A stretch of 64,000 bases of DNA from Alphaproteobacteria bacterium (GTDB taxonomy: Bacteria > Pseudomonadota > Alphaproteobacteria > Reyranellales > Reyranellaceae): positions 223,013-287,012 of the forward strand of contig JAHBYP010000007.1 of the NCBI GenBank assembly GCA_019635875.1, read 5' to 3'. The number at the start of each line of letters is the position of its first letter. Positions within the stretch are counted from its first letter, which is position 1. Positions 1-8,711 of the stretch are shown one piece after another. Under the pieces are notes generated by a model. That model was not told the origin of the DNA. It saw nothing but the letters and a program-made list of their open reading frames with translations, and made no database searches. The position numbers were made by a program, and so were the translations under genes.

Positions 1-476
1 AGCAGCACGGGATAGCCGAGCAGCGCCAGCAGCGAGGCGAGGTTGGAGAGCGCGAAGAGCCGATAGGGGCTGACGCCGGGCCTCGCGCGCGCGAACCAGG
101 CCTGGGCCAGCGGCCCGTTGGCCGCCAGCAGCGCGAAGGGCAGGCCGATGGTGGCGAGCAGGAAGAGCAGGATGCGTGGCGCCGGTGCGTCCTCGCCCGA
201 GGGCTTCCACGAGGCGTCGGCGGAGATCGGCAGCCACAGCAGGCTGAGCGTCAGCAGTGCCAGGTGCAGCACGGCGCGCGGCCGGGGCGCGAGATGGCGG
301 ATGACGAGATGGGCATAGGCGTAGCCCGCCAGCAGCGCCACCTGGAAGAAGACCATGCACACGGTCCACACCGAGGCGGCGCCGCCGAACCACGGCAGCA
401 TCTGCCGCGCCACCAGCGGCTGGACGAGGAACAGCAGGAACGAGCCGAGGAAGATCGCGGCGGCGTGCAGCGGCAT
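1..476 (-). CDS. Spermidine-synthase-like membrane protein, N-terminal part, cut by window edge
   Basis: The reading frame starts with ATG at 476 and stays open to base 1, giving 158 residues and no stop, so only the N-terminal membrane part is present. Hydrophobic helices lie at about residues 4-20, 36-58, 70-83 and 100-120. The segment LPWFGGAASVWT followed by GYAYAH is typical of the multi-helix half of bacterial fused membrane / spermidine-synthase-like proteins, whose C-terminal half is a Rossmann aminopropyltransferase-like domain. That half would lie left of the window. The family is often misnamed a ferrichrome permease, and its substrate is not established. It follows cobT on the same strand across a palindromic repeat, so cotranscription is uncertain. 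Confidence 0.72.
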   Translation of the reverse strand, partial: MPLHAAAIFLGSFLLFLVQPLVARQMLPWFGGAASVWTVCMVFFQVALLAGYAYAHLVIRHLAPRPRAVLHLALLTLSLLWLPISADASWKPSGEDAPAPRILLFLLATIGLPFALLAANGPLAQAWFARARPGVSPYRLFALSNLASLLALLGYPVL

Positions 477-537
477 GGTTCGCCGATTCGTTGGCCGGCG
501 GGAACCGGCTCAGAGGGACGGCGATTCTAGCACGCCT

Positions 538-600
538 GCCGTCCCGAGCGCAGCGAGGGATCCAGAGTAGCCTGGATCCCTCGCTGCGCTCGGGATGACA
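538..600. repeat. Family A palindrome, copy A1
   Basis: Imperfect inverted repeat with arms of the type CCCGAGCGCAGCGAGGGATC and its complement, 10-15 bases apart. The left arm has lost two bases near its outer end. It fills most of the gap between cobT and the downstream membrane-protein gene and could fold as a transcript-end hairpin. Confidence 0.9.
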
Positions 601-601
601 C

Positions 602-2527
602 TCAGTGCCGGCGCGACCCGGCGGAGATGGCGGCGCTGATCTTGCGGCCGGCGCGGCGCGAGGCGTCGGCGGTGCGCGCGTCGCCTTCCTCGTCGAACAG
701 CGAGGCGAGCTGCTCCATCATCGTGCCGCCGAGCTGGTCGGCGTCGACGATGGTGACGGCGCGCTTGTAGTAGCGGGTAACGTCGTGGCCGATGCCGATG
801 GCCACCAGCTCGACCGGCGAGCGCAGCTCGATCCAGTCGATCACGTCGCGCAGGTGGCGTTCGAGATAGTTGCCGGGGTTGACCGACAGGGTCGAATCGT
901 CGACCGGCGCGCCGTCGGAGATCACCATGAGGATCTTGCGTTCCTCGGTGCGCGGGATCAGGCGGTTGTGCGCCCACAGCAGCGCCTCGCCGTCGATGTT
1001 CTCCTTGAGGATGCCCTCGCGCAGCATCAGGCCGAGGTTCTTGCGCGCGCGGCGCCACGGCGCGTCGGCGCTCTTGTAGACGATGTGGCGCAGGTCGTTG
1101 AGGCGGCCCGGGTTTGCCGGCTTGCCGGCGGCGAGCCACTGCTCGCGGCTCTGGCCGCCCTTCCAGGCGCGCGTCGTGAAGCCCAGCAGCTCGACCTTCA
1201 CGCCGCAGCGCTCCAGCGTGCGCGCCAGGATATCGGCGCTCATCGCCGCCACCGTGATCGGCCGTCCCCGCATCGAGCCGGAATTGTCGATCAGCAGCGA
1301 CACCACGGTGTCGCGGAAATTGGTGTCCTTCTCCTGCTTGTAGGACAGCGGCTGCGTCGGGTTGGCGACGATGCGCGCCAGCCGCGCGCCGTCGAGCATG
1401 CCCTCGTCGAGGTCGAACTCCCAGGAGCGGTTCTGCTGCGCCATCAGCCGGCGCTGCAGGCGGTTGGCCAGCTTGCCGATCACGCCCTGCAGGTGCGAGA
1501 GCTGCTGGTCGAGGTGCTGGCGCAGGCGCGCCAGCTCATCGGCGTCGCACAGATCGGGCGCATCGACCACCTCGTCGAACTTGTTGGTGTAGGCGTGGTA
1601 CTGCTGGCCGTGCGGCTCGTTGCTGAGCGCGCCCGGCGGCAGCCACGGACGCTCGGCGCGGCCCGGCTCGTCCTCGTCGCCCGAGCCCATCTGCATCTCG
1701 GTCTGCGCCTGGTCGGCGGTGGTCTCCGAGCTGTCGTCCTGGTCCTGGGTGTCGTCGGTCTCCTCGCCGGTGGCGCCGTAGCCGTGCGTCTCCGAGGAGT
1801 CCTGGCCGTCCTCGCCGGTCTCGTTGCTTTCGCCGTCGGGATTCTCGCTCTGGTCCTGGTCCTCGTTGGACTCGTCCTCGAGGTCCATCGCGTCGTCGCT
1901 CAAGTGCAGGTCGCGGATCAGGCGACGCAGCGCGCGCGAGAAATTGTCCTGGTTGGTCGTGGTCTCGGCCAGGCGCTCGAAATCCTTGCCGGCGGATTTC
2001 TCGATCTCGTCGCGGAACAGCTCGACCATGTCGCGCGCCGCCTCGGGCATCGGCGTGCCCATCAGCTTCTCGCGCACCATCAGGCCGACGACCTCGGCGA
2101 AAGGCGCGTCGTCCTTCGAGCGCACGCGGCGATAGCCGCGCTGCTCGCAGCGCTCGGTCCACAGCTGGTCGAGGTTCTGCGCCACGCCGGGCATCTTGCG
2201 CGCGCCCAGCGATTCGACGCGCACCTGCTCGACCACGTCGTAGACGGCGCGCGCCGCCTCGCCACTGGGCATGCGGCGCAGATGCAGCTTGCGATCGTGA
2301 TGGCGCATCTTCAGCGCCATCGAATCGGCCTCGCCACGGGCGCGCGCCACATCCTCGGCCGGCAGGTCGCGCGCCGGCACGGTGATGCGCGCCTCGTTGC
2401 CCATGGCGGTGCCGCCGTCGGGCACGAAAGTGACGTTGACGTCCTTGCGCGAGATGGCGCGCATGGTCGCCGACGTCAGCCGCCGGAATTCCTCGATCGG
2501 GGTCGAGTCTTTGCTGGTTGTCGCCAC
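602..2527 (-). CDS. cobT: Cobaltochelatase subunit CobT
   Basis: CobT works with CobS (AAA+ ATPase) and CobN in the ATP-dependent insertion of cobalt into hydrogenobyrinate a,c-diamide, the aerobic route to cobalamin. At 641 residues the length is normal. Residues 1-210 form the CobT N-terminal region, 211-290 are a strongly acidic, Ser/Glu/Asp-rich linker, and the C-terminal third is a von Willebrand A domain with an intact metal-ion-dependent adhesion motif DNSGS at 414-418. The gene starts 16 bases after the cobS stop, so the two form an operon. No cobN lies in the window. The acidic linker makes the region look repetitive, but the frame is continuous. Confidence 0.96.
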   Translation of the reverse strand: MATTSKDSTPIEEFRRLTSATMRAISRKDVNVTFVPDGGTAMGNEARITVPARDLPAEDVARARGEADSMALKMRHHDRKLHLRRMPSGEAARAVYDVVEQVRVESLGARKMPGVAQNLDQLWTERCEQRGYRRVRSKDDAPFAEVVGLMVREKLMGTPMPEAARDMVELFRDEIEKSAGKDFERLAETTTNQDNFSRALRRLIRDLHLSDDAMDLEDESNEDQDQSENPDGESNETGEDGQDSSETHGYGATGEETDDTQDQDDSSETTADQAQTEMQMGSGDEDEPGRAERPWLPPGALSNEPHGQQYHAYTNKFDEVVDAPDLCDADELARLRQHLDQQLSHLQGVIGKLANRLQRRLMAQQNRSWEFDLDEGMLDGARLARIVANPTQPLSYKQEKDTNFRDTVVSLLIDNSGSMRGRPITVAAMSADILARTLERCGVKVELLGFTTRAWKGGQSREQWLAAGKPANPGRLNDLRHIVYKSADAPWRRARKNLGLMLREGILKENIDGEALLWAHNRLIPRTEERKILMVISDGAPVDDSTLSVNPGNYLERHLRDVIDWIELRSPVELVAIGIGHDVTRYYKRAVTIVDADQLGGTMMEQLASLFDEEGDARTADASRRAGRKISAAISAGSRRH

Positions 2528-2543
2528 GACGCGCTCCCGCGCC

Positions 2544-3524
2544 TCAGTGCAGCTTGGCCTTGCCGTGGCCGGTCGGCAGCTCCTTGCCGAAGCAGCGCTG
2601 GTAGTACTCGGCGACGGTGGTGCGCTCGACCTCGTCGCACTTGTTGAGGAAGGTCAGCTTGAAGGCGAAGCCGATGTCGCCGAAAATCTCGGCGTTCTGC
2701 GCCCAGGTGATCACCGTGCGCGGCGACATCACGGTCGAGATGTCGCCGGCAATGAAGCCCGCGCGCGTCAGGTCGGCCAGCGCCACCATGTTGTTGACGG
2801 TCTTGCGGCCGGCATCGGTGTCGTAGGTCTTCGACTTGGCGAGCACGATGCCGACTTCCTGGTCGTGCGGCAGGTAGTTCAGGGTCGTGACGATCGACCA
2901 ACGGTCCATCTGGCCCTGGTTGATCTGCTGCGTGCCGTGATAGAGGCCGGTCGTGTCGCCCAGGCCGACGGTGTTGGCCGTCGAGAACAGCCGGAACGAG
3001 GGGTGCGGGCGGATCACCTTGTTCTGGTCGAGCAGGGTGAGCTTGCCCTCGACCTCCAGCACGCGCTGGATCACGAACATCACGTCGGCGCGGCCGGCGT
3101 CGTACTCGTCGAACACCAGGGCGGTCGGCGACTGCAGCGCGTAGGGCAGGATGCCCTCGCGGTACTCGGTCACCTGCTTGCCGTCCTTCAGGACGATGGC
3201 GTCCTTGCCGATCAGGTCGATACGGCTGATGTGGCTGTCGAGGTTGACGCGGATGCACGGCCAGTTCAGCCGCGCCGCGACCTGCTCGATATGCGTCGAC
3301 TTGCCGGTGCCGTGATAGCCCTGGATCATCACACGTCGGTTGTGGGCGAAGCCGGCCAGGATCGCGAGCGTCGTGTCGTGGTCGAACAGGTAGTCGGGAT
3401 CGAGCACCGGAACGTGCTCGGTCGGCGTCTTGAAGGCGGGGGCCTTCATGTCGCTGTCGATGCCGAACGCCTCGCGAACGGAAACGGTGGTATCGGGTAC
3501 TTGCTGGCCGGAAGCGGACGTCAT
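2544..3524 (-). CDS. cobS: Cobaltochelatase subunit CobS (AAA+ ATPase)
   Basis: This is the ATPase subunit of aerobic cobaltochelatase and forms the chaperone-like CobST complex with CobT. From the ATG at 3524 the product has 326 residues, matching the family length of about 330. The open frame extends 25 codons further upstream, but that stretch (Pro/Arg-rich) does not look like CobS. Walker [10 protein letters not shown] is at residues 69-77 and Walker B LVFDEYD at 136-142. The sequence [12 protein letters not shown] near the N terminus is typical of CobS. No strong Shine-Dalgarno sequence precedes the chosen start. In many alphaproteobacteria cobS-cobT lies beside bolA and a J-domain gene; here those are about 22 kb away. 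Confidence 0.95.
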   Translation of the reverse strand: MTSASGQQVPDTTVSVREAFGIDSDMKAPAFKTPTEHVPVLDPDYLFDHDTTLAILAGFAHNRRVMIQGYHGTGKSTHIEQVAARLNWPCIRVNLDSHISRIDLIGKDAIVLKDGKQVTEYREGILPYALQSPTALVFDEYDAGRADVMFVIQRVLEVEGKLTLLDQNKVIRPHPSFRLFSTANTVGLGDTTGLYHGTQQINQGQMDRWSIVTTLNYLPHDQEVGIVLAKSKTYDTDAGRKTVNNMVALADLTRAGFIAGDISTVMSPRTVITWAQNAEIFGDIGFAFKLTFLNKCDEVERTTVAEYYQRCFGKELPTGHGKAKLH

Positions 3525-3545
3525 CACAAAATCCAAACGTGGAAA

Positions 3546-3564
3546 CCCCGGCGGGACGCCGGGG
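3546..3564 (-). other. Short perfect hairpin in the cobS leader
   Basis: CCCCGGCG, loop GGA, CGCCGGGG: a perfect 8-bp stem ending 22 bases before the cobS start codon. It has no adjacent T-run, so it is not a standard terminator. It may be a leader structure or chance in GC-rich DNA. I see no cobalamin-riboswitch-like sequence here. Confidence 0.4.
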
Positions 3565-3807
3565 GAGCGGAGGATGGCAGGGCGGCTACAGCGCTGCAAG
3601 CGCGCAATCGTCGCGATATTCCGCTTGCTGGCATGCCCTTCCGAGGGGGCAATTCCCCAGCCCGATCAAGCCCTTGCCCCGTTGCTGCAGCGCGATGCGG
3701 ACAATTCCTGACGGCGTTACACACGAGACATGAAAGGCACGCCCGCGAGATGGGAACGTGACACGGCCGGCGCAAGGTGGCGACAGGTGCAAAAGGGAGA
3801 TCACGCC

Positions 3808-4500
3808 ATGCAAATCGTCGCCATGGGCGCCCGGGACTTCTCCGGGATCGACGGCCTTCAGGATCCGGTGCGCTCGTCCGTCGAGCGCTCGACCCGCGGG
3901 CCGCGGCGCAAGCTGGTGGAGCGCTGCACCAATCTGCTGTCGGCGGGCATCGCCCGGGCGCCTTCGTACGAGCGCAACTGGATGCTGGCCCGCTCGTTCC
4001 CACAGGACGGCCCGGCCTTCGCCAGCGGTCAGATCGCCGAAGCGGTTGCCAACTGGTTGTGCACCGGCCGGGTCATGCCGGCGGCGACAAGCGGCCTCAG
4101 CCGCTATCAGCTCGGCCAGAAGCGCGGCGCGCACGGGGTCTACGAGACCTACACGCTGGCCACGTTGCTGCGCGACGCCTGGCGCAACTATCCGGAGCTG
4201 CAGCCCATCCTGGTCGAGGGCTCGCCGGATGCGCCGAATGCCAAGACCGTGCGCGAGCTCAGCCCCGTGCGACGCACCCACCACTTCGTCATGCTGCGCA
4301 TGGGCGGTCGCCTGTACGTCGTCGATGGCGTTCGCGGCATGGTCTTCGACAGTCTGCGCACCTATCTCGGCGCCGTCATGCTGGCCGGCCACTGGGGCGA
4401 GTCGAGCGTGCGCATGAAGTGGTTCCGCATCTTCGAGGGCGGCCGCGAGGTCGATCGCAGCATCGTCGCCGAGGACAGCTGGGAAACGCCGGTCATGTGA
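3808..4500 (+). CDS. Protein of unknown function, possible papain-like fold
   Basis: A 230-residue product with no family I recognise. The ATG at 3808 is preferred over the upstream in-frame start at 3730 because AAAGGGAGA lies about 7 bases before it. There is no signal peptide or membrane helix. The second half contains a Cys in ANWLCTGR, then a His-His in RTHHFVMLR, then an Asp in LYVVDGVRG. That Cys-His-Asp order, with a GGRLYVVDG strand, resembles transglutaminase/papain-like folds, but this is only a hint. The gene stands alone, divergent from cobS and followed on the same strand by a permease gene 128 bases on. Confidence 0.75.
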   Translation: MQIVAMGARDFSGIDGLQDPVRSSVERSTRGPRRKLVERCTNLLSAGIARAPSYERNWMLARSFPQDGPAFASGQIAEAVANWLCTGRVMPAATSGLSRYQLGQKRGAHGVYETYTLATLLRDAWRNYPELQPILVEGSPDAPNAKTVRELSPVRRTHHFVMLRMGGRLYVVDGVRGMVFDSLRTYLGAVMLAGHWGESSVRMKWFRIFEGGREVDRSIVAEDSWETPVM

Positions 4501-4628
4501 GCGGGCGCGCCGCCGCCCCAACGACGTCGACGGCGGGCCGATGTCCGGATTGTGGCCGCTGAACCTTTGGCCGCGCCGGGCGTTGTCTGGGGGGTCGCGA
4601 TGCCCGCGTCCCGTCACCGGACTGCCTG

Positions 4629-5801
4629 ATGCGCTCGACGTTCCTTTCGTCGGCCTTCGTGCCGCTGGCGGCTTTCCTCATCTGCGGCGCGCTGGTCATC
4701 GCCGGCCTGGTTTACGGCGCCGATCTGCTGGTGCCGCTGGCGGCGGCCGGGCTGCTGGCCGCCACCCTGGCGCCGCTGGTGCAACGGCTGAAGCACGCCG
4801 GCGTGCCGCGCGTGGCCACCGTGGTCCTCTGTGTCAGCCTGCTGGTGAGCGGCTTCACCTTCGTCGCCGCGGTGATCGGCACCCAGGTCGCCGATCTCGC
4901 GCGCGACCTGCCGAAATACGAATTCTCCATGCGCGTGAAGCTGCGCGCCATCGCCCGCGACCTGCCCGAGGAGGGTGTGATCGGCCAGGCCGCCGCCACC
5001 CTGCAGCGCCTGGGCCGCGACCTGGAGAAGAGCGCCGCGCCGGCGCCCAGGCCGCCCGACGGCGGCGCGCCGCCGGTCGCGGTGCAGGTGCAGGCGCCGC
5101 CGCTGACGCCGGGCGAGATCGCCGGCGGCATCATCGGCCGCATCGCCCATCCGGCGATCAGCCTGGGCCTGGCCGTGCTGCTGCTGGTCTTCCTGCTGCT
5201 CGAGCACGAGCAATTCGCCCACCGCCTGTCGCGCTCCTTCGGCGAGAGCCGCATGGAGCACGTACGCGCCGCCTTCGACGACATCGTGCTCAATATCGGC
5301 CGCTACCTGCAGGCCATGCTGGCGCTCAACACCACCTTCGGCGTCGTCATCGGGCTGGGCCTGTTCGCGCTGGGCGTGCCCAACGCGCTGCTCTGGGGCC
5401 TGGTCGGCGCCGTGCTGCGCCTGGTGCCCTATGCCGGCGTGCCGCTGGCCTCGATCGGCCCGCTTCTCGTGGCCATCGCCGTGGGCGATGGCTGGCTGGT
5501 ACCGATCCTCGTGCTGGTGCTGTTCCTCGGGCTGGAGCTGGTGATCGGCAACCTCGTCGAGCCGATCCTCTACGGCAGCCGCGCCGGGCTGTCGCCGCTG
5601 GTGCTGCTGCTCGCCGCCGCCTTCTGGGGCGCGGTGTGGGGCGGCATCGGCCTGATGCTGAGCACGCCGCTCACCGTCTGCCTCGCCGTGCTCGGCCGCC
5701 ACGTGCCGCAGCTGCGCTTCGTCTCCGAGCTGGTCGGCGCCGAGCCCAAGTTCAACCCGCAATACGACCGCCTGCGCCGCAAGCGTGTCGCCAAGGCATA
5801 G
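4629..5801 (+). CDS. AI-2E family permease (PerM/YdiK type)
   Basis: 390-residue inner-membrane protein. Two helix pairs lie at about residues 8-50 and 58-80, a soluble stretch with a Pro/Ala-rich linker at about 95-160, and five or more helices follow to about residue 360. This is the AI-2E exporter fold; members export autoinducer, act as Na+/H+ antiporters or have no known substrate. Motifs such as GLELVIGNLVEPILYG and a late GGIGLMLSTPLT are characteristic. The family name does not prove AI-2 transport, and no luxS is seen nearby. The gene ends 16 bases before a family A palindrome. Confidence 0.9.
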   Translation: MRSTFLSSAFVPLAAFLICGALVIAGLVYGADLLVPLAAAGLLAATLAPLVQRLKHAGVPRVATVVLCVSLLVSGFTFVAAVIGTQVADLARDLPKYEFSMRVKLRAIARDLPEEGVIGQAAATLQRLGRDLEKSAAPAPRPPDGGAPPVAVQVQAPPLTPGEIAGGIIGRIAHPAISLGLAVLLLVFLLLEHEQFAHRLSRSFGESRMEHVRAAFDDIVLNIGRYLQAMLALNTTFGVVIGLGLFALGVPNALLWGLVGAVLRLVPYAGVPLASIGPLLVAIAVGDGWLVPILVLVLFLGLELVIGNLVEPILYGSRAGLSPLVLLLAAAFWGAVWGGIGLMLSTPLTVCLAVLGRHVPQLRFVSELVGAEPKFNPQYDRLRRKRVAKA

Positions 5802-5817
5802 GCCGATCCGATCCAAC

Positions 5818-5882
5818 TGTCATCCCGAGCGCAGCGAGGGATCTACGGTTGGCCTGGATCCCTCGCTGCGCTCGGGATGACA
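5818..5882. repeat. Family A palindrome, copy A2
   Basis: Full-length copy: left arm TGTCATCCCGAGCGCAGCGA and right arm its complement ending in GGATGACA, centre about 15 bases. Lies just after the permease stop and could act as its 3' hairpin. Confidence 0.93.
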
Positions 5883-5980
5883 GAGTGATCGCTACGCCCA
5901 GGGTGACGGGCGAATCTGATTCCGCGCGCGTCGCCCTAGCTTTGCGATAGAGTGGGCACCGCGTTCCACCACCTCCATGG

Positions 5981-6544
5981 TTGCCCGTGTCGTCCCCCGT
6001 GTCGTCCGACGATGTACTCGACCCGCGTTTCTGGTCCCGGCCGACAGCCAATCGCCATGGCGACATCGACGTCGACGACATCTATGTCGCCGTCGGCCGC
6101 GCGCTCAGCGAATGGTCGATGGTCGAGATCGCGCTCGGTCGGCTCTACGCCGCGCTCGACGGCGCCGCGCCGCACACCGCCTGGAGCGTCTACGCCTCGG
6201 ACCGCGATCCGCGCGCGCGCCACGCCCGGCTGGGCGCGGCGGCGCAGATGCGCTTCGCCGACGGCGAGAGCGAGGACAGCGCGACCTGTCGCCGCCTGAT
6301 CGAGGCCTGCGGCCACGCCGCCCAGCGCCGCGACGACGTGGTGCACGGCATCGCCGTGCTGTTCCGCCCCGGCGCGCTTGACGGCAGCTACCTGGTGCCG
6401 ACCGGCTTCACCGCCGGCGACTCCAACGTGCCGGAATACGCCTACACCGCGGCGCAGATCACCACCCTGCGCGGCCGGTTCGCGCGGCTGCAGGACGAGA
6501 TCAACGTGCTGATCCTGCGGCTGCAGGTGGCGGGCGGAAGCTGA
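5981..6544 (+). CDS. Unknown alpha-helical protein with a HEPN-like Rx4H motif
   Basis: Up to 187 residues from a TTG at 5981; GTG at 5987 or 5999 are alternative starts, and none has a clear ribosome site. There is no signal peptide or transmembrane segment. The body is mostly helical. Residues around 100-107 read QRRDDVVHGI, an R-x4-H pattern like the catalytic motif of HEPN RNases and of related non-catalytic HEPN proteins. An early segment SEWSMVEIALGRLY would form a packing helix. There is no paired nucleotidyltransferase (MNT) gene next to it, so a toxin-antitoxin role is not supported by context. Function unknown. Confidence 0.6.
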   Translation: MPVSSPVSSDDVLDPRFWSRPTANRHGDIDVDDIYVAVGRALSEWSMVEIALGRLYAALDGAAPHTAWSVYASDRDPRARHARLGAAAQMRFADGESEDSATCRRLIEACGHAAQRRDDVVHGIAVLFRPGALDGSYLVPTGFTAGDSNVPEYAYTAAQITTLRGRFARLQDEINVLILRLQVAGGS

Positions 6545-6586
6545 GGCTCCCGGGCGCGCACCGTCCAGGCAGCGGCTTTCAGCGCG

Positions 6587-6644
6587 TTTGGGCCGCGTCG
6601 CTCCAGCGACGCATCATGAGCGCCGCTGGAGCGGCGCGGCCCGA
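6587..6644. repeat. Family F palindrome, copy F1
   Basis: Nested inverted repeat: outer arms GGGCCGCG / CGCGGCCC and inner arms built on CGCTCCAGCG and CGCTGGAGCG. Lies between two convergent genes, close to the accA stop. A similar but not identical element lies near the right end of the window. Confidence 0.7.
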
Positions 6645-6668
6645 AGACAGCCCACAAATGATGTGCGA

Positions 6669-7628
6669 CTACAACCCGATCTGGCCCATCGCCAGGAACT
6701 TGTCCCGCCGCGCGCGGCGCACGGTGTCGCCGTCGAGCGATTCGAGGTCGGCGAGGTGGCGTGCGATGGCGTCGCCGGCGGCCTTGACCGCGGCTTCGGG
6801 GTCGCGGTGCGCACCGCCGACGGGCTCGGGCACGATCTCGTCGCAGACCGCGAGCTTTTTCAGGTCGTCCGACGTCATGCGCATCGCCTCGGCGGCTTCC
6901 TGCGCCTTGTCGGCCGAGCGCCACAGGATCGAAGCGCAGCCCTCGGGGGTGATCACCGAATAGACCGCGTGCTCCATCATCAGCACGCGGTTGGCGGCGG
7001 CGATGGCGATGGCGCCGCCCGAGCCGCCTTCGCCGATCACCAGGCTCACCAGGGGCACGCGCAGATCGAGGCAGACCTCGATCGAGCGGGCGATCGCCTC
7101 GCCCTGGCCGCGCTCCTCGGCGTCGATGCCGGGATAGGCGCCGGCGGTGTCGACGAAGGTCACCACCGGCAGGCCGAAGCGGTCGGCCAGCTGCATCAGG
7201 CGCTGCGCCTTGCGGTAGCCCTCTGGCTTCACCATGCCGAAATTGTGCTTCACCCGCGATTCGGTGTCGTCGCCCTTCTCCTGGCCGATGATCACCGCCG
7301 GGCGGCCGGCGATGCGGCCCAGCCCGCCCATGATCGCAGCGTCCTCGGCGTAGCCGCGATCGCCGGCCAGCGGCGTGAACTCCTCGACCAGGCCGGCGAT
7401 GTAGTGCGTGGCGTGCGGCCGCTCGGGGTGGCGCGCCACCTGCACGCGCTGCCAGGCGGTGAGCTTGGCGTAGGTGGCGCGGATCTGGCGGTCGACCTTG
7501 GCCTGCAGCTTGCTGACCTCGTCGGCGATGTCGATGCCCTCGGACTCGCCGCTGCCCTGATGCCTCAGCTCGGCGATCTTGCCTTCAAGGTCAGCGATGG
7601 GCTTCTCGAAGTCGAGATAGGTCGGCAT
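6669..7628 (-). CDS. accA: Acetyl-CoA carboxylase carboxyltransferase subunit alpha
   Basis: With AccD it transfers the carboxyl group from biotin (on AccB) to acetyl-CoA to form malonyl-CoA, the first step of fatty-acid synthesis, in the cytosol. The 319 residues match the normal length. Visible family signatures are DTAGAYPG at 160-167, the oxyanion loop EGGSGGA at 200-206 and TPEGCASILW at 227-236. The gene lies 37 bases downstream of a citrate-lyase-family gene on the same strand, so both may share a transcript. accD is not in the window, as usual. Confidence 0.97.
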   Translation of the reverse strand: MPTYLDFEKPIADLEGKIAELRHQGSGESEGIDIADEVSKLQAKVDRQIRATYAKLTAWQRVQVARHPERPHATHYIAGLVEEFTPLAGDRGYAEDAAIMGGLGRIAGRPAVIIGQEKGDDTESRVKHNFGMVKPEGYRKAQRLMQLADRFGLPVVTFVDTAGAYPGIDAEERGQGEAIARSIEVCLDLRVPLVSLVIGEGGSGGAIAIAAANRVLMMEHAVYSVITPEGCASILWRSADKAQEAAEAMRMTSDDLKKLAVCDEIVPEPVGGAHRDPEAAVKAAGDAIARHLADLESLDGDTVRRARRDKFLAMGQIGL

Positions 7629-7665
7629 ACGGCGCTTCTACTCCCGGGATGGCCCGACGCTGGCC

Positions 7666-8646
7666 TCAGGCCGTGATCCCGAGACGGCGCGCCATGCCGA
7701 GCAGGACTTCTGCCTGCTTGATCGAGGCATTGTCGATCAGTTTTCCGTCCAATGCCACCGCGCCCTTGCCGGCGGCCTGGGCCTCGACCATGGCGTCCAG
7801 AACGCGCCTGGCCTTGGCCAGTTCCTCCTTCGAGGGCCCGAACACCTCGTTGGCCAGCGCCACCTGCGAGGGGTGGATCGCCCATTTGCCCTCGCAGCCC
7901 AGCACCGCGGCGCGGTTGGCCTGGGCGCGGAAGCCCTCGGGGTCGGAGAAATCGCCGAACGGCCCGTCGATTGGCCTGAGCCCATGGGCGCGGGCGGCCA
8001 CCACCATGCGCGAGATCGCGTAGTGCCAGGGATCGGCCCAGACGAAGTCGCGCCTGCCCTCGGAATCCTTGTCGGTGAGCACGCCGTATTGCGGGTGCGG
8101 GCCGCCGATGTTCACCGTCTTGGCCTTGGTCGAGGCGGCGTAGTCGGCGACGCCGAAATGCAGCGACTCGTTGCGCTTGCTGGCGCCGGCGATGGCCTCG
8201 ACGTTGGCCATGCCGAGCGCGGTCTCGATGATCATCTCGAAGCCGATGCGCTTCTTCGCCTTCGTCGCGGTCTCGATCTGGGTGACCAGCATGTCGAGCG
8301 CGTAGATGTCGGCGGCGGTGCCGGCCTTGGGGATCATGATCAGGTCGAGCTTGTCGACCGCGCCCTCCAGCACGTCGATCACGTCGCGGTACATCCAGTG
8401 GGTGTCGAGCCCGTTGATGCGCAGCGACAGGGTCTTGCCGCGCCAGTCGACCTCGTTGAGCGCCTGGATGACGTTCCTGCGCGCCTGGTCCTTGGCGTCG
8501 GGCGCCACGGCGTCCTCGAGGTCGAGGAAGATCACGTCGACCGGGCCCCTGGCGGCCTTCTCGAACAGCTCGACCCGGCTGCCCGGAACGGCCAGCTCGC
8601 TGCGGTTCAGGCGCGCGGGCGCCGGCTCGGCGATCGTGAAGCTCAT
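7666..8646 (-). CDS. HpcH/HpaI-family lyase, probable L-malyl-CoA/beta-methylmalyl-CoA lyase
   Basis: 326 residues, the length of Mcl1/CitE-like enzymes that cleave or condense malyl-CoA-type thioesters in a Mg2+-dependent reaction. Seen: N-terminal RSELAVPGS, the metal- and acid-bearing strand VIFLDLEDAV, IMIPKAGTAADIY, a catalytic-region Glu in EMIIETALGM, FGVADYAAST, and the C-terminal GKWAIHPSQV. Mcl1-type enzymes serve the ethylmalonyl-CoA and 3-hydroxypropionate-related pathways, but other ethylmalonyl-CoA genes are not visible here. A CitE-like or (3S)-malyl-CoA thioesterase role is possible. It is upstream of accA on the same strand. Confidence 0.88.
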   Translation of the reverse strand: MSFTIAEPAPARLNRSELAVPGSRVELFEKAARGPVDVIFLDLEDAVAPDAKDQARRNVIQALNEVDWRGKTLSLRINGLDTHWMYRDVIDVLEGAVDKLDLIMIPKAGTAADIYALDMLVTQIETATKAKKRIGFEMIIETALGMANVEAIAGASKRNESLHFGVADYAASTKAKTVNIGGPHPQYGVLTDKDSEGRRDFVWADPWHYAISRMVVAARAHGLRPIDGPFGDFSDPEGFRAQANRAAVLGCEGKWAIHPSQVALANEVFGPSKEELAKARRVLDAMVEAQAAGKGAVALDGKLIDNASIKQAEVLLGMARRLGITA

Positions 8647-8711
8647 GGGGCTCTTTCCCTATGCTGCACTTGCGAAGGTGCGGCGCAATAAGAGGGAAAG
8701 GCCGGCTTGAG

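Noticed and set aside
605..2647. A 680-residue open frame antisense to cobT
   Set aside because: It is the mirror of cobT in GC-rich DNA. The composition is low-complexity Arg/Ala/Val and it runs over cobS as well; cobT is certain.
3525..3807. Cobalamin riboswitch before cobS
   Set aside because: No B12-box-like sequence is visible. Only a short GC hairpin occurs, and cobST are usually not under this riboswitch.
5981..6544. HEPN-MNT toxin-antitoxin pair
   Set aside because: Only a HEPN-like motif is present; no MNT gene lies next to it on either side.
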